Of a stretch of DNA of 64,000 nt, positions 36,194 to 48,027 are shown one piece after another. Origin of the DNA: Miscanthus floridulus (lineage: Eukaryota; Streptophyta; Magnoliopsida; Poales; Poaceae); assembly GCF_019320115.1 (NCBI RefSeq), contig NC_089583.1, positions 76,339,368-76,403,367 of the forward strand, in the 5' to 3' direction. The notes under the pieces are model-generated. The model saw only the letters and a program-made list of their open reading frames with translations. It had not been told where the DNA came from and ran no database searches. Position 1 is the first letter of the stretch; every line of letters begins with the position of its first letter. Position numbers and translations under genes: made by a program.

Positions 36194-37782
36194 TGTCGGT
36201 GTTTTGGACTGGCAGGCCCTCAACCGACTAGTGAAAGTGTACTACGTGCTGTAATCCCGGATGGTGATGCCAAGAGACACAAGATTTACACTAGTTCAGG
36301 CAATAGGTGCCCTACGTCCAGTCTAAGAGAGCGATCTTGTATTCCTTGCACCGAAGTGCTTGTAGTAGGGGTTTACAAGCTGGGCAAGAGAGGGAGCTAG
36401 TCCTAGGTCTCTGCGTGGTGCAGCATGGGTTGCTTGAGATGTTGGTCTCTTGCAATGTGGAGGAGTGTGAGTTACAGAGTTGTGCGTTGTTCATCCATGT
36501 GTGTCTGTCTGAGTCTCTCTATGTCCAGCCATGTCTCTCTCTGCCCAGAAGCATCCCCGGTCACTCCCTTTTATAGTCAAAGGGAGGCACGGGGGCGGTA
36601 CATTGATTTGCTATGTGGCATTTCGTGAGTAGAGGCAGCATGTCTGAGCCCCATAGCTTGTCACTATGGCGGCATGGTCGGTGGGGCAGTCTTGTCCTTG
36701 ATGCACTGGAGTGACATGCCGGTCACGCTCGATCCTATGTGACATGGGAGCTCCTGTGATGGATTGACGTAGGGTATGGCACATACTATGAACGACATGC
36801 CAGTCGCTTATGTTGACAATGTAGAGAGCCGAGGCCCAGTTGGTGCAGAGGCTGAACTATTGTGGGGGCTCGGCGGGCGTGAGTCTTGAGGCTACCGAGA
36901 CCCCGAAGCGGATAGCCGAGGCTCGGAGGGAGCAGTTGGTCTTTGTACATCGATTCCAAGGCTACAGGGACCCGGACATGATTCTCCACGCCGTGCTATC
37001 CTTGGAGCAGGTGGGGTTAGGCCGCACAGTGCAGCACGGGTGTCGGTCGTGGGCACAGCGCCTAGCACAGTGACCGGTAACCCCTGCCCCGTCTTGTCCC
37101 GGACGGTGTGGTGTCGATGTGACTCCCATCTCGTCGGCCACTCCGCTATATTGAGTCGTTGTTCGGCTGATGTTGCTGGAGTGGTTGAACGCGCTAGTTG
37201 GACATGATGTCCTGTCAGAGAAGTCGGTCAAGGCGGAGGCGATGGGGTTGTTGCCGAGCCAGCCTCGAGCGAGGCGAAGAATCGGTACCTCGTCCAAGGC
37301 CTTATGGGTGGGGCCTCGGGCGAGTCGGAGAATCGGTACCTCGTCCGAGGCCTTACGGGCGGGGCCTCGAGTGAGGCGAAGAATCAGTACCTCGTCCGAG
37401 GCCTTATGGGTGGGGCCTCGGGCGAGTCGGAGAATCGGTACCTCGTCCGAGGCCTTACGAGCGGGGCCTTGGGCGAGTCAGAGAATCGGTACCTCGTCTG
37501 AGGCCTTACGCGCGAGGCCTCGGGCGAGGCAGAGAATCGGTACCTCGTCCAAGGCCTTATGCGTGGGGCCTCGGGCGAGGCGGAGAATCGGTACCTCGTC
37601 CGAGGCCTTACGCGCGGGGCCTCAGGCGAGGCGGGATACTATCCGAGGCGAGTCGGGTGATCCAGCCGGGCCTCGGATAAGGTGAGGGTTTGCCGGTGGT
37701 TGTTTCTTAGTTTCGATTTTTACGAGGTCTAAGCGATCTTTTTGGCTCTTGCTTAGGGGATCCCTTTTTATGGTACCCGACA
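36194..37782 (-). repeat. 5' LTR of Tat-1
   Basis: Ends TGTCGG...CCGACA give a 6 bp terminal inverted repeat over 1589 bp. On the minus strand a TATA box (TATAAAAG, complement of 36569-36576) places transcription start near 36540. The segment upstream of the TATA box contains a 51 bp tandem repeat (37279-37636). The 5 bp outside the element (actcc, 37783-37787) should be duplicated at its other end, off the window. Confidence 0.85.
37279..37636. repeat. 51 bp tandem repeat, seven copies, in the Tat-1 LTR
   Basis: The core aatcggtacctcgtccgagg recurs every 51 bp (about 37279, 37330, 37381, 37432, 37483, 37534 and 37585). Since 51 is a multiple of three it creates an open frame of 17-residue repeats on the + strand, which I take to be a by-product rather than a gene. 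The position upstream of the TATA box fits enhancer-like LTR repeats. Confidence 0.85.
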
Positions 37783-38459
37783 ACTCCGTTCATCTTCATG
37801 CCCCTTATTAGCTCGAGGAGCTCCTTCACCTGCTCCATATCAGCACTGGTCGGCTTCTCCAACCAGCTCCTTTGATTCTCTGGAATCTAGTCGACATCGC
37901 ATCGGATGGCAGAATGACTTTGCTTCATGTAAAACCACCTAGCATTCCACCCCTTCAGCAAGATATTCATAGGCACAGTAATGTATTCGCCCGCCATCCC
38001 ATCACGGAGCTGTAGATACACACTGCCGACAACTTTGGAACCACCCCCTCCTTTCTTCTTTAGCCAGAACAAGTGTCAGAAGAGATTAAAGTGGGGAAGA
38101 ATGCCAAGATAAACCTCGTAGAAGTGGATAAACACCGAAATGTGCAAAATAGTGTTCGGATGAAGATTGCACAAGCTCACTCCCTAGAACTCCAACAGAT
38201 CCCACAAGAAAGGATGTACCAGAAGTCCTAATCCACGCCAGAAGTAATCCTCGAATACTACAAGTTCATCAGTGTGTGGCATCGGATAGGGCTCACCGTC
38301 GGCCGGACGCCATTCGGCGGTGACATAGTTAGGAAGAACGCCCGCATCCACCATCTCATTGAGCTCCATCTCCCCCATGAGCGACGATACCCATTCCTTG
38401 TCATGGCTCGCTCCGACGGCTTCCTTCTTCACATTACCACCTCCCTTCTTTGGCGCCAT
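37783..38459 (-). pseudogene. Antisense gene of Tat-3, N-terminal part (PF04195-like)
   Basis: The minus-strand frame from ATG 38459 to 38184 carries a Gly/Lys start and the conserved pattern of this gene family (ELVVFEDYFWRGLGLLVHPFL). The related downstream segment at 38072-37887 (FWLKKKGGGGSKVVG) lies in a different frame, so there is at least one frame change between them. The gene is truncated by the Tat-1 LTR at 37783. Function unknown. Confidence 0.7.
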
Positions 38460-39525
38460 CCCTCAGATCTGGATTCGAACTGGCCTTTTCTCGTAAGCTC
38501 TTTAGCCCTAGTGGCGGAGCATGCATGAATGTGAATCGAGGAGCACGAGGTTAAGGAGGAAGACGAAGTGGCAGAGTGGCAAAGGTGGGAGCGCGGAGTG
38601 CGTCAACGCAGTTATAAAGAAACCGTACCCACATTTTGCATTCAAGGGTTTTTGGGAAACCACACCATATTGATTTGTGCCCTTCTGAGTTCCCCAAAGC
38701 GGCGTGTTGGGCTGTTATCTGGGCTTCCGCGCAACTATGACCCATATCGCCCATTTTTTGAACGCAACTTGGTACTGCACACCGAATATTCACTAAGTTC
38801 TGCGCAATGTCATCAAGGCTCACTAATTTCTACTGTACAGCCATGACTCTGGTTTTTTCTCCATGATTGCATAATCGGCACTTCTTGATTTATCTGAGAT
38901 TTCCACTTATGGCTAGGGGACTATGACATCATTATGATTCGCTCTCTCACCGTACTAGGGACTCTTTTCTGGTTACTATTGTTTCTGACCCTAGCACCAT
39001 GTGACTACATCACCTACTGTCAGGCTCGGGGACTAAGTGGGCACACTTCAACTTGCGATGAATGTGCGCTTTTCATTTTAGGGCCCAACCCATGGACTGG
39101 TTGTCAGCTCGGCTGGTCTTCTGCCTTTCTTCTACTTTCTGGACCCTGGCACCACGTGACAACGTCGCCTACTATCAGGCTCGGGGACTAAGTGGGCACA
39201 CTTCACCTTGTGGTGAGTGTGTTTTCTTTAATATGGAAGACTCCGCGCCTCCTGAAGTTGAAGAAGATTATCTCATTTTCTCGTGGTTGGACTCTAAGTG
39301 GGCACACTTGGTCCACTACAAGGAAATTTTTTATTTTGAACTTAAGCAACTTACATCCTTCTGGCATGCCTTACTTAGGATACTCTACTCAGTGATGGTT
39401 CACAACTACTCGACGACTCATTAGGGTAGTCAGAATATGAGTCTGACTGCTCAGCTTTGTTCATACCTGCTCGGACAAGCTCAAGACGGCATTGTACAGC
39501 GGATACAAGGCGCTCGGGGACTAGC
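38460..39525 (+). other. Tat-3 3' untranslated region
   Basis: No gene. The phrase 'ggctcggggactaagtggg' occurs at about 39023 and 39176 and in part near 39295, followed each time by 'cacactt'. Such repeats are common just before the 3' LTR of grass Tat elements. Confidence 0.55.
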
Positions 39526-39999
39526 TGTGGGGGGTACGACCCCAGATACCCATGGCAGACTACATTGGCTACGCCTCTAGGGGTGATCCAGCCCACAAGA
39601 TGAAGACTTATGGTGCACGGTACTGCTCGGCGTGTACCGCTAGACATCAAGGGTGATATCCTGAAGATGCTACGAGATCTGTTAGGATATGTTCGATCCC
39701 ATGATTCCTGTAATCTGTTATTACTTTCTAGTTATCTCCTAGATCTAACCGACATGTAACCCTACCCCCTAGCTATATAAGGCAGGTAGGAGACCCCCTC
39801 AAAACACATGCAATATCATACGATAGCCAATACAAACCAACAGACCATAGGAGAAGGGTATTACATCATGCTGATAGCTCAAACCTGTCTAACTCTTATG
39901 TCTCAGTTGCCTTCTTGTTCTTGATTATGCGCACCTCTGCCAATCAATCTACCTTCATGGGATACCCCTCAGAGGACTGCCGATGATGTTCTATCGATA
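39526..39999 (+). repeat. Probable 3' LTR of Tat-3
   Basis: It starts TGTGGGGGG after a purine-rich stretch and has a TATA box (TATATAAGG) near 39773. It ends at about 39999 (CGATA, perhaps a mutated CGACA). Beyond it the sequence resumes the reading frame of the Tat-2 antisense gene. The boundaries are inferred from that junction, since no second LTR copy is available. Confidence 0.5.
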
Positions 40000-40017
40000 G
40001 GTTGCCACTGAGGTCAA

Positions 40018-43000
40018 CACCCCCAACGTCCTATAGAACATATCGTTGGAGATGAGCGCCCGAACTTCGTTCAGGACCTCCGCCAGCTAGAAAGTGGGCA
40101 TACTAGTGCTTTGTCCTGGCCCAAACACCTCAGAGACGACCACCTGAGCGACATTACGAATAGCGAATCTAGTTAATCTTTCCCTCGAGAGCACATCACT
40201 CCTCAAGGGACTTGGCTAGCACCACCATGCCCCAACCGACCGCCGCCTTGGCCATCTCTAGCTATTGCTCCAGAGAGCCAATTTTTCCACCTAATTCTAG
40301 AAGAAGACGATAAGTTTAGAAGCAAAGCAAAGGAAAAACCAAGGCATCAACCGAAGGTGGAACAAATACATACCAAGGTGAGCGCTTTCAAGGATGGAGA
40401 ATCCTTCCTCTTGTTGGGTCACTTTCTTGAGCAGTCGAGCGTTATACTCCTCTACCCTGAGCACGTGCCCTCGGAATGCAACCACTTCTTGTTCAGCATC
40501 TGACCAGGCCTTCTGCTCTGCCTCTAGAACCTCCAAGGACTTTTGAAGCACCGCCTCAGACTCCGCTAAGTGGACCTTCACCATGTCGAGTTCCTGCTCG
40601 GCAGCAGTCGCTCGCTCAACGGCATGTTGTTCCACCGCCCATGCTCCCATCGCCTCGGCCGCCCAGTCTTGGGACTCACGGTAGGTGGACACTAGCTGGT
40701 GCCTGAGCTCATCAACCCACCATGATGTTGTTGCTTCCTACCCCATCCGACCGTGCTTCTCCCAAAGGAATTGGGACTTATGGATCGACATCACCTCTAG
40801 ATCCTGTGAGACAAGAAACAGGCATACTGAGACAACCATTGAAAGGCTAAGAAGTCAAGGACAACACCAAAAACACAGAGAACTTACCTCTGCAACATGT
40901 GGTAGGTCGATTGTCACTGCCTAATGGATGAGCTCAACCCTCTCCAAGGCCTCCTTGAGCCTCGCCTTGGTAAGGGCAAGATCGGACTCCATCGATAGTC
41001 CTCTCTCCCTGAGCAGATGCTAGAGCCTCACTTCCTCCTCATTGTGAAGGCCTAACCAGGCCTTTCCTAACTCGCCTGGGCAAGGCCACACTAGCTCGCG
41101 GGTCGCTCTTGACCCGCTAGAAGATCCCGCCATCGTAGTGTCATGCGACGACCAGATCATCACCAACTCCCACAACGGCGGGATAGCTAGCAGCTCCACC
41201 CCAGTGTCTGCCTCGTCAGAGTAGGGGATCTCCACCACCTAGACTCCACGGCTCACCAGTAGATGTTCTACCTCTAGCCTAGCCATGTCTCCTCCTGACC
41301 CCTCTAGCTCTGACTAGGAGGGCGAACCATGCGCTCCTCCGGGCGAGGCGGGGAGCCCAATTTCCCTCCTCTCCTCCTCCATAGCTGCTGGGGGAGGGAT
41401 CATGAGGGTCACCTCTAACCCAACCTCTACCATCACCATGGGGATCGCCGCCATCATTGCTCTCACCGCTACCGCCGTACTCGCGATCAACCATAAGGAC
41501 GCAACCCCTAGAAGTGAAGGTCGCACCGTCGCTAGGCTGCTTCTTTCGATGCTCATTGTGATCCATTATAGGATGGGTCTCCACTCTTCTCGCATGGGAG
41601 GTGGGGAGACTCCCAGTCCTGCCAGCCCCTGGCTGCTGTCAAACAAACATGGGTTAGTCACACTCAAAAAAGCTCTACTATGAGAACAGGAGGGAGCATG
41701 AATGCTTATCAAGATGAAAGTGGCAGAGCCCTGAAGCCTCGACTAGCTAACGGTGGGCTGACTGAACGAGGACCGCCCGTGGGTCGCAAGCCATGTCCTC
41801 TTGCATTGACCAAGGCAGGAGCCAACCCGGCTGGTCCCTGGTCGACCCGCGAATGGCCACGACCGCCAGCTTGTGGTGGAACCACCGAAGGCACTAGAGG
41901 AACATCCCCCCATTGGGGGTCGTGCACACACGCCGACCCCGAGGATGTAGGGCAATGAACATGTTCCTCTAACCAGTCAGCATGCTCTGCCACACTCAGA
42001 GAAGGGGGTGCAGAGCCAATGATGCCTCCGAAGGATGTGGCGACCGCGCTCGCTTTGCCTCTCATTCGATGGTGATGTCTTTGCTCGTGGCGTGCTTCCT
42101 TGACTCAGAGACATCGCCGCGCATCTTCATATCATGTCTGCCACTGACGAATGCGGCCGTAGGCTCATGATGCTCCACCGAGGTCATGACAGTGCCCCTG
42201 TCTCCTTTGTCCTCAGAGGCACTTGCGTCGCTGCCCATCTCCATGGACTCCTCCGACTCGAGCTCCACCTCCAAGTCACTCCGGCTCTCACCCCTCCGGA
42301 CCTTCTCAGGTCTCTTCTTCTTCTTAGCAAGCGTTGCCTCCTTCTAGGCAGCTTGCTGAGCTACGCCCTCTGGCCCCCTCAGAAGGTGTGTCCTGGATTT
42401 GTAACCCGCGAGTCCCTATGAAACAAGCAACTCAAAATCAAAATGAAGAAGATCAAGAGGGAAAAGGTCACGGGAAAAGGGGGCATACTAGATTGGACAG
42501 CTTCATGGCATGAAGAGGTTTGGGTGTTCCTTTGAGGGAGTCTTTATCCCTCAGTTGCAGTACCCGATCGAGTTGACTCCAGACTTTGTCCTTCGGCAAC
42601 TCCGACGACGACGCGCGGTCGGGATCCATCGGGCCGATGTATTCCCACATCGGCCGCGTTCTTTCTGCCAATGGAATGACCCAACGGTGGAAGAAGGTGT
42701 GGAAAACCCACAACCCATCGAGGCCATGCTGAACAAGCTTCTGAAGCTCCACCTCGATAACCTCCAGCTTGTTCTGCTGACTGGCGGGGCCCCACGACCA
42801 GCTTTCCCTCCTCTTGGGCCTTCTTCCGGTGAACGACGGGAATGGCGCTTTCGCTGGGTTCCTAATGTAGAACCACTTGCCATGCCACCCCCGATTGGAG
42901 TCATAGGGGAAGTACGCAGGGTAGGGGGTCGACGACTTTGGCTTCTTCTACAAGGCAAAACCCCCAACCAACGTGATTCTAGGTGGTTTCCCCTCGGATA

Positions 43001-43352
43001 GCGCTCGCTCACTGAAAATCACTAGAAGAGGTCCACGTGCGCCTCCATCCCAAGGAAGGCCTCATAGACGGTGATGAACCAGCTATGTGCATCACCCTAG
43101 TTAGGTTGAGGTGTTGCAGCTCCTGGCCCCACTCATTGAGGAGCCCACGCAAGAACTAGTGCACGGGATACCCAAGCCCACGCTTGTGGAAAGCGAGGAA
43201 GGAGATGACCTCATCGGCCCAGGGTTGTGGAACAACTTGTCCCAGCGCAGGAGCCCTCTAATGTGCCACCTACTTCGACAGGAGCACCCCTTCTCGGCAA
43301 AGGCGGTCAGCACCTCCTCATCCATGTTGGATGGCCTCCAGTTTGACATCAC
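40018..43352 (-). pseudogene. Antisense gene of Tat-2 (PF04195-like), spliced, decayed
   Basis: It starts near 43334 (NMDEEVLTAFAEKG) and reads down the minus strand through the conserved domain (DGLWVFHTFFHRWVIPLAERTRPMW, about 42752-42660), a Ser/Pro-rich linker and an Ala/Glu-rich coiled coil (40692-40380). GT-AG introns can be seen at about 42488-42413, 40889-40805 and 40375-40302, plus an acceptor near 41638. Several frame changes occur, for example near 43180. Its C-terminus is cut by Tat-3. Confidence 0.7.
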
Positions 43353-45596
43353 ACCTTAGATTCATGAACAGATCTATAAGGAATGGGAGGAAAACCCTCT
43401 CCCTTCCCCCTATTTAATATGGGGAGGCGTGCGGTGGGACGCATCCTAGCTGATGGGACGCGCCCTGCCCAACGAAATGTCACCTGGTTAATGGGACATG
43501 GCCTAGGCAGGGCCCACCACTACCACAACCTGGGCGTAGGAAACAAGGCACAACCACACGTAAATGGCCCTCCTCCTTCCCAGATAGGGTTTGAAAGGGC
43601 CCACCAGTGGGATCTCCGGAGGCGACACTAACGGGTCACCCAAGTTGATCGGATGGCTCGAGCGGTTGCTGAGACATAGGTAAGGAGCAGTGGGATGCCC
43701 CATGCAGGCTATGCCGACTCTATCATGAACGACAGGCTAGGATTCCATTCGGACATATCCGATAAAGATCTCCCTGAACCCGTCACTCGAGCCATCAAGG
43801 TAACTCTTCCAAAACACCTTTCCTATTTTCAAGCACATGATCATTCATTCATCCATTCTCATGCATGCATCTATACATTCATCCCATACATCCAAGCATT
43901 GCATATGTAGTTATTACATCACAACACTTTGTGTTGCGTCACGAAGCGGTAGTCACCTCATTCGACATGAGCGACGACCGACCGGGGTTCGAAGGCCGGC
44001 CCGCGAAGGGCTCGAGGCAGCCTCGCATCAAACAGAGCTAGGGGAGAAAATGCAAATGAGCCCTAGCGGCCCTCGCCCAATCTGCTCAGGAGCAGACAGG
44101 GTCATCTCGACCTTCTTGTTCGATCCTAACCTCGAGCCATGCCCACAGAATCTCTATCAAGGGGAGGCCAGTGTGCCACCTAAGTCGATCTCTGGAATGG
44201 CTCGGGCATCTGTCGGGAGGCGGGTTTAGGAGAAGTGGAATACCACATGAGGGCTATGACGACCCCGTTACGATCGACGGACCTAGATTCCACTCGGACG
44301 TACCTGTTAGTGAGCTCACCGAGCGCGTCACTCGAGCCGTCGAAGCAAGCGACGTTAGCTCAACCCCTCCAGATGTGAAAACCACGGATGGGGTAACGCA
44401 CGAAACTAGACCGACCCCTCAGCCGTGCCCGACGCCTGGGTCCACGCTCTGTCGCTACCGACCCCTTGGCCACGCCCAACGCCTAGGTCCACGCTCCATC
44501 ACGCTCGACCCCTCGGCCGCGCCCGATGCCTGGGTCCACTCTCCGTCATGCCCGACCCCTCGATGGGCCCGCTTCACAGCAAAATCTTGGCCTAGCAGAC
44601 GGCGTAGCGACAACGCGCGCCTCATAGGATAGCCCAGTTACCTAACGACCGGCTAGGAGAATGATCCGGTCTCCCACCGAAAGGCCTGGCCAAGGAGGGG
44701 ACATAGTCCGACTCCGATCCCTTTTTTTGACCGAGGATACGCCGGACCTCCACTCCTGATTCTTCCCCGACCGACACGGTCGGAGCCGACTGGGAACGAC
44801 CGACCGGGGATGCCCGCTCGGTGAGGGCCCAAGGATCAGGAGGAGCGGATAAGGTAAGGCGCTCAGGTCAACCGCAATATCGAGGACCGTACCCTGATAC
44901 CCAGCACAACTACAGGACAGTGTCACCAGGCTATGCCAGATGGATACTATGCAACCTTCCAGGCGTGTTAGAAACCAAACAGTATTGTGGGCGCCGACAT
45001 TTGCCTTACAGTATTGTAGGCGCCGACATTTACCATACCAAGCGAACACGGTAAAACCTACTAGACGCGTCTGGGCATGAACAGTATTGTGGGCGTCGAC
45101 AAACGACTCATACCCGATGGCGTGAGCAACAAGACTAGGTAGCACACGTACACTCTCTCTTTCTCTCTAACTTTTAAGGCCATCCCCTTCACCTATAAAA
45201 GAGGATGCGCACTCTCCCAACAGGGACGGTCGTTCAGACTCTCTCTAGCTGGCTCTAGACAATCTGAGCATTCGAACAGCTCTATAGCTCTATAACTCTA
45301 AAGCTACATAGAAAATACGCTCCAATACTTAGCGTACGTTAGAGCTCCCATCACTATCGGCCCTTCGGTCCGACCGGACCTTTAACACCCCCTTCTTATT
45401 CCCACTCGTTTGTAACCCCACAGCAAACTTTGAGCACCTGGGCTTAGGAATAAAGTCACCGACCGACCGAAACTGGACGTAGGGCACGTTGCCTGAACCA
45501 GTATAAATCCTGTGTCATTGAGTGCTATGCCACATCTGATCACAACGCACGGCAAAACTACAAATATTTACTTGTTGGTCACTTTTCACACCGACA
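43353..45596 (+). repeat. Tat-2 3' untranslated region and 3' LTR, left copy
   Basis: A TATA box (CTATAAAAG) at about 45195 and the CCGACA end at 45596 define the 3' half of the LTR. The LTR start could not be fixed because no second full LTR is present. Upstream, 43690-43800 and 44225-44350 are diverged repeats of each other, both containing 'gattcca(t/c)tcggac' and a 'gtcactcgagcc' box. Near 44935-45100 the phrase 'acagtattgtgggcg' recurs three times. Confidence 0.6.
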
Positions 45597-47801
45597 AGTA
45601 CATTTTCTCGATGTTGCACTATATATTTTTGCGATGTTCCAGTATTCATGTTCGGATGTTACACTACGTAGTTTTTTCATATGTTTGTGATGTTGCACTT
45701 GAAGTGTTTTCGTTCTCTTGGGACAGGGGGCGCGGTGGGGGAACAGGGTGACGCGAGGGGCGGACGGGTTCCGTTCTATTCTCGCGACGAGGCGGGCGGG
45801 TTTGTGAAGGGAGCGTTGTTCCGTTCTATTCCCGCGGGGGGGGGGGGGGGGGGGTTGGAAAGGGAGCGGTGTTTCGTTCTATTCCCGCGGGGGGGGGGCT
45901 GAATCTTTGTCCCCCAAAATAAGCGTGCAGGGCAAGGGAGGAGATCAGGGCTGAAGGAGATTGTGCAGGGAGGAGATCGAGAGAGAAAGACCATTATCAA
46001 AGGACCGAAGGAGATTGCGCATGGAGGAGAACGAGAGAGAAAGAGTTTTGTCAAAGGATTGACATTCCACCAATTCTTAATCTAAAGTTCCAAATTCCAG
46101 ACATTTGTTAAAAGAGTCACAGGGCAAAAGTTCGATAAATATACAAGATAAAAGAAAGAAGGCAGTGATTTCTTTTTTTCATTTTCGATCTATAAATTGA
46201 GTTATTAATGAATTCGCTTCATTCACCGACTCTATTTCATTTGTTGAATATATATAATATTTCTTTGCTTTGAAACAAAAATTCTATAACAAGGAATGAG
46301 ACCTTGTGTTTGTATCTATTTCTCTTTTTATATACTAGTGAAATTTCATTGTATTAGGTTCTTTCTTAAATTTAAATGGAGTGGAATAGAGAAATAAAAA
46401 AAGGCCTTTCATATAAAAATTGCGCATGGAGGATATGTGAGAGAAAGAGTTTTGTCAAAGGAGTATGGTTCTACTTTGTTCGACAATTGCATTTGACGTT
46501 TTTTAGTTGTATAGATATAGATTAATGCATGTTCAAAAAAATTCTTGCGCATTGTTTTTTGCTAAAAAAATAAAAATACACACTTGACTAACTAAATCAA
46601 GAAAATAGGCCATTTATAGGTCTGGTTGTTTTATGATTTTCATAAAAAATTTTGAAGTTTACGATGTTCATGTGAGATAAAAAAAAAGTTGAAAATATTA
46701 TTCATATCAGCAGCAGGCTGCATCGAACACAATTTGCAGCCAGCTGTAACGAACTCGGCCATAACCCTGAATTTGAGTTCGGGAAATTACTGATTGTCCA
46801 CATGATTTGAAACCGGCCATAATCCTAAATTACAGGTTATCCACATGATTCGAATCATTAAGCAATGGCCAGGAAATTACTGGTCATTCACATGATTCGA
46901 AACCTTCAAACAATGGCCTTAAGGGTCAGGATAGTTTGGAATCTACCAGAAGCAATCAGTCCATCCAGCACCAGCAGGTCTCAAAAAGCTAAAATTACGG
47001 CGTGTTTGTATCCGGAGCTAAAATTTACGGCGTGTTTGTATCCGGGGCTAAAATTTACGGTTATCATATCGGTTGATAATAAAACAAATTATTGAAGTTC
47101 TTAATAATCTGCTAGACAAATTTATTAAACCTAATATTATTACCGTATCACCATATTATCAAATCATAAACTAATTAGACTTAAAAAATTAACCTCGTAA
47201 ATTAGTCTCAATCTATAACTTTAGTTTCGTAATTAATCTATGTTTATTACTTCTGTGTCCGAACATCCGACGTAAAAGGACTAGAGTTTAAAAGGGAAAC
47301 AAACACAGCCTTGGTAATTCAAATATTTTTCTTACGATTTGACAGAATCTAGAGTATATATTATATTGCTTGTTTACATGATCCGAACATGAAACTTTCC
47401 ACCACAATTTCCTTTTGTATCAGATATGATTAATTTCCTTTCGTATCAGATATTACATACTACAGGCAATCCCATTTCGTATCCAATTCATATTCTGCAG
47501 GTTTTGAGCTATTTGGTAGTAGACTGTCTTATTTCAAGAAAACGTAGTAGACGATAAAGGCATGACACGAAGACAAGATCGTTGAGATTATTGAACTGAT
47601 AGGATGCAACAACGATTATTGAACTGCAAAAGCCTCAGATTTAAGTTTATTTCACAGCGAAAACGCTACAAAGTATATTTAACACCATCATAGGCAATTT
47701 GCTCGAGATAACTTATCAGACCAACGAAAAACAGAACCAGAAAGAGAAAAAACAAACAAATTAATCAAATTCAAAAGAAAACAGATTGCAGATCTAAAAG
47801 T
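45597..47801. other. Host flank in left duplication copy: poly-G tract and MITE, no gene
   Basis: 45720-45900 holds imperfect repeats of a 'cgttctattcccgcggg' module with runs of 19 and 10 G. 46990-47060 has a ~31 bp tandem repeat around 'ggcgtgtttgtatccgg'. The rest is A/T-rich. No coding region is supported. Confidence 0.6.
47029..47310. mobile_element. Candidate MITE
   Basis: The ends GGCGTGTTTG and CAAACACAGCC are inverted repeats apart from one base. The interior is A/T-rich and non-coding. In the right duplication copy only its right portion remains. No clear target duplication, so the family is unassigned. Confidence 0.4.
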
Positions 47802-47881
47802 CTACCTCAGTGGTAGTGACAATTTGTAGATCGTCATGGAACAATCCGATAATACGTGCATTTGTTATGCATCATCAGCAG
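47802..47881 (-). ncRNA. Box C/D snoRNA (18S rRNA guide), left copy
   Basis: Minus strand: C box ATGATGC, D box CTGA (complement of 47807-47810), and the 12 nt ATTGTCACTACC ending one base before box D. That stretch is exactly complementary to the conserved 18S rRNA segment GGTAGTGACAAT. The terminal stem CTGCT/GGTAG closes with two G-U pairs. This copy lacks the promoter of the right copy, so expression is doubtful. Confidence 0.65.
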
Positions 47882-47957
47882 CCAATTACCAAGAAGAAAA
47901 AAAATAAGATCTCGGAAGAAAAGCAGAGAAACGAGATTTGGTTTCGGGGAAGCCAAA

Positions 47958-48027
47958 AGCATCAGAGAGATTCCCATTGAAGACTTAGTCTATCACGCCC
48001 AGAAATGGGTTCTGATGTCCCTGTCTT
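47958..48027 (-). pseudogene. Truncated U24-like snoRNA at the duplication junction
   Basis: It has the D box (47962-47965) and both 25S-complementary stretches, but everything upstream of GACAGGGACA, including box C, is replaced by Tat-2 sequence. Without box C it cannot form a C/D particle. Confidence 0.7.

Larger units (their letters stand above)
19748..37782 (-). mobile_element. Tat-1: Tat-lineage Ty3/gypsy retrotransposon with an antisense gene, multiply interrupted
   Basis: On the minus strand the order is 5' LTR (37782-36194), gag-pol (about 36150-29740), a 3' untranslated region (29739-29603, continuing at 24081-23591), and a gene on the opposite strand (19949-23590). The 3' LTR is not in the window, because Gypsy-1 inserted beyond 19748. 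Two RNase H domains (one next to the reverse transcriptase, one of the archaeal type at 31219-31617) and an extra antisense ORF between integrase and 3' LTR are hallmarks of the Tat/Retand lineage. The composite element 24082-29602 sits in its 3' region with target duplication CCAAG. Confidence 0.85.
37783..39999 (+). mobile_element. Tat-3: 3' part of a Tat-lineage retrotransposon
   Basis: It holds an antisense gene fragment (minus strand, 37783-38459), a 3' untranslated stretch with repeated 'ctcggggactaagtggg' motifs, and a 3' LTR at about 39526-39999. It was cut on its left by Tat-1. On its right it sits inside the antisense gene of Tat-2. The rest of the element is left of Tat-1 and outside the window. 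Confidence 0.7.
40000..45596 (+). mobile_element. Tat-2: 3' part of a Tat-lineage retrotransposon
   Basis: It contains a minus-strand antisense gene (40018-43352), untranslated repeats and a 3' LTR ending CCGACA at 45596. The next five bases (agtac) are the expected target duplication. Its end from 42069 onward is duplicated at 48028-51596. Confidence 0.75.
42069..48027. repeat. Left copy of a ~6 kb tandem duplication
   Basis: It begins in the Tat-2 antisense gene and ends inside a U24-like snoRNA gene (minus strand). It matches 48028-53283, with roughly 5-7% divergence in the stretches I compared plus indels. The left copy is contiguous with the rest of Tat-2, and the right copy with the snoRNA promoter. 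Confidence 0.85.

Noticed and set aside
37170..37685. 171-codon ORF of 17-residue repeats
   Set aside because: It is produced by the 51 bp tandem repeat in an LTR, on the strand opposite to transcription, with no start context.
44211..44216. TGTCGG at 44211 as the start of the Tat-2 LTR
   Set aside because: The duplicate copy has a changed sequence there, no purine tract precedes it, and no second LTR supports it.
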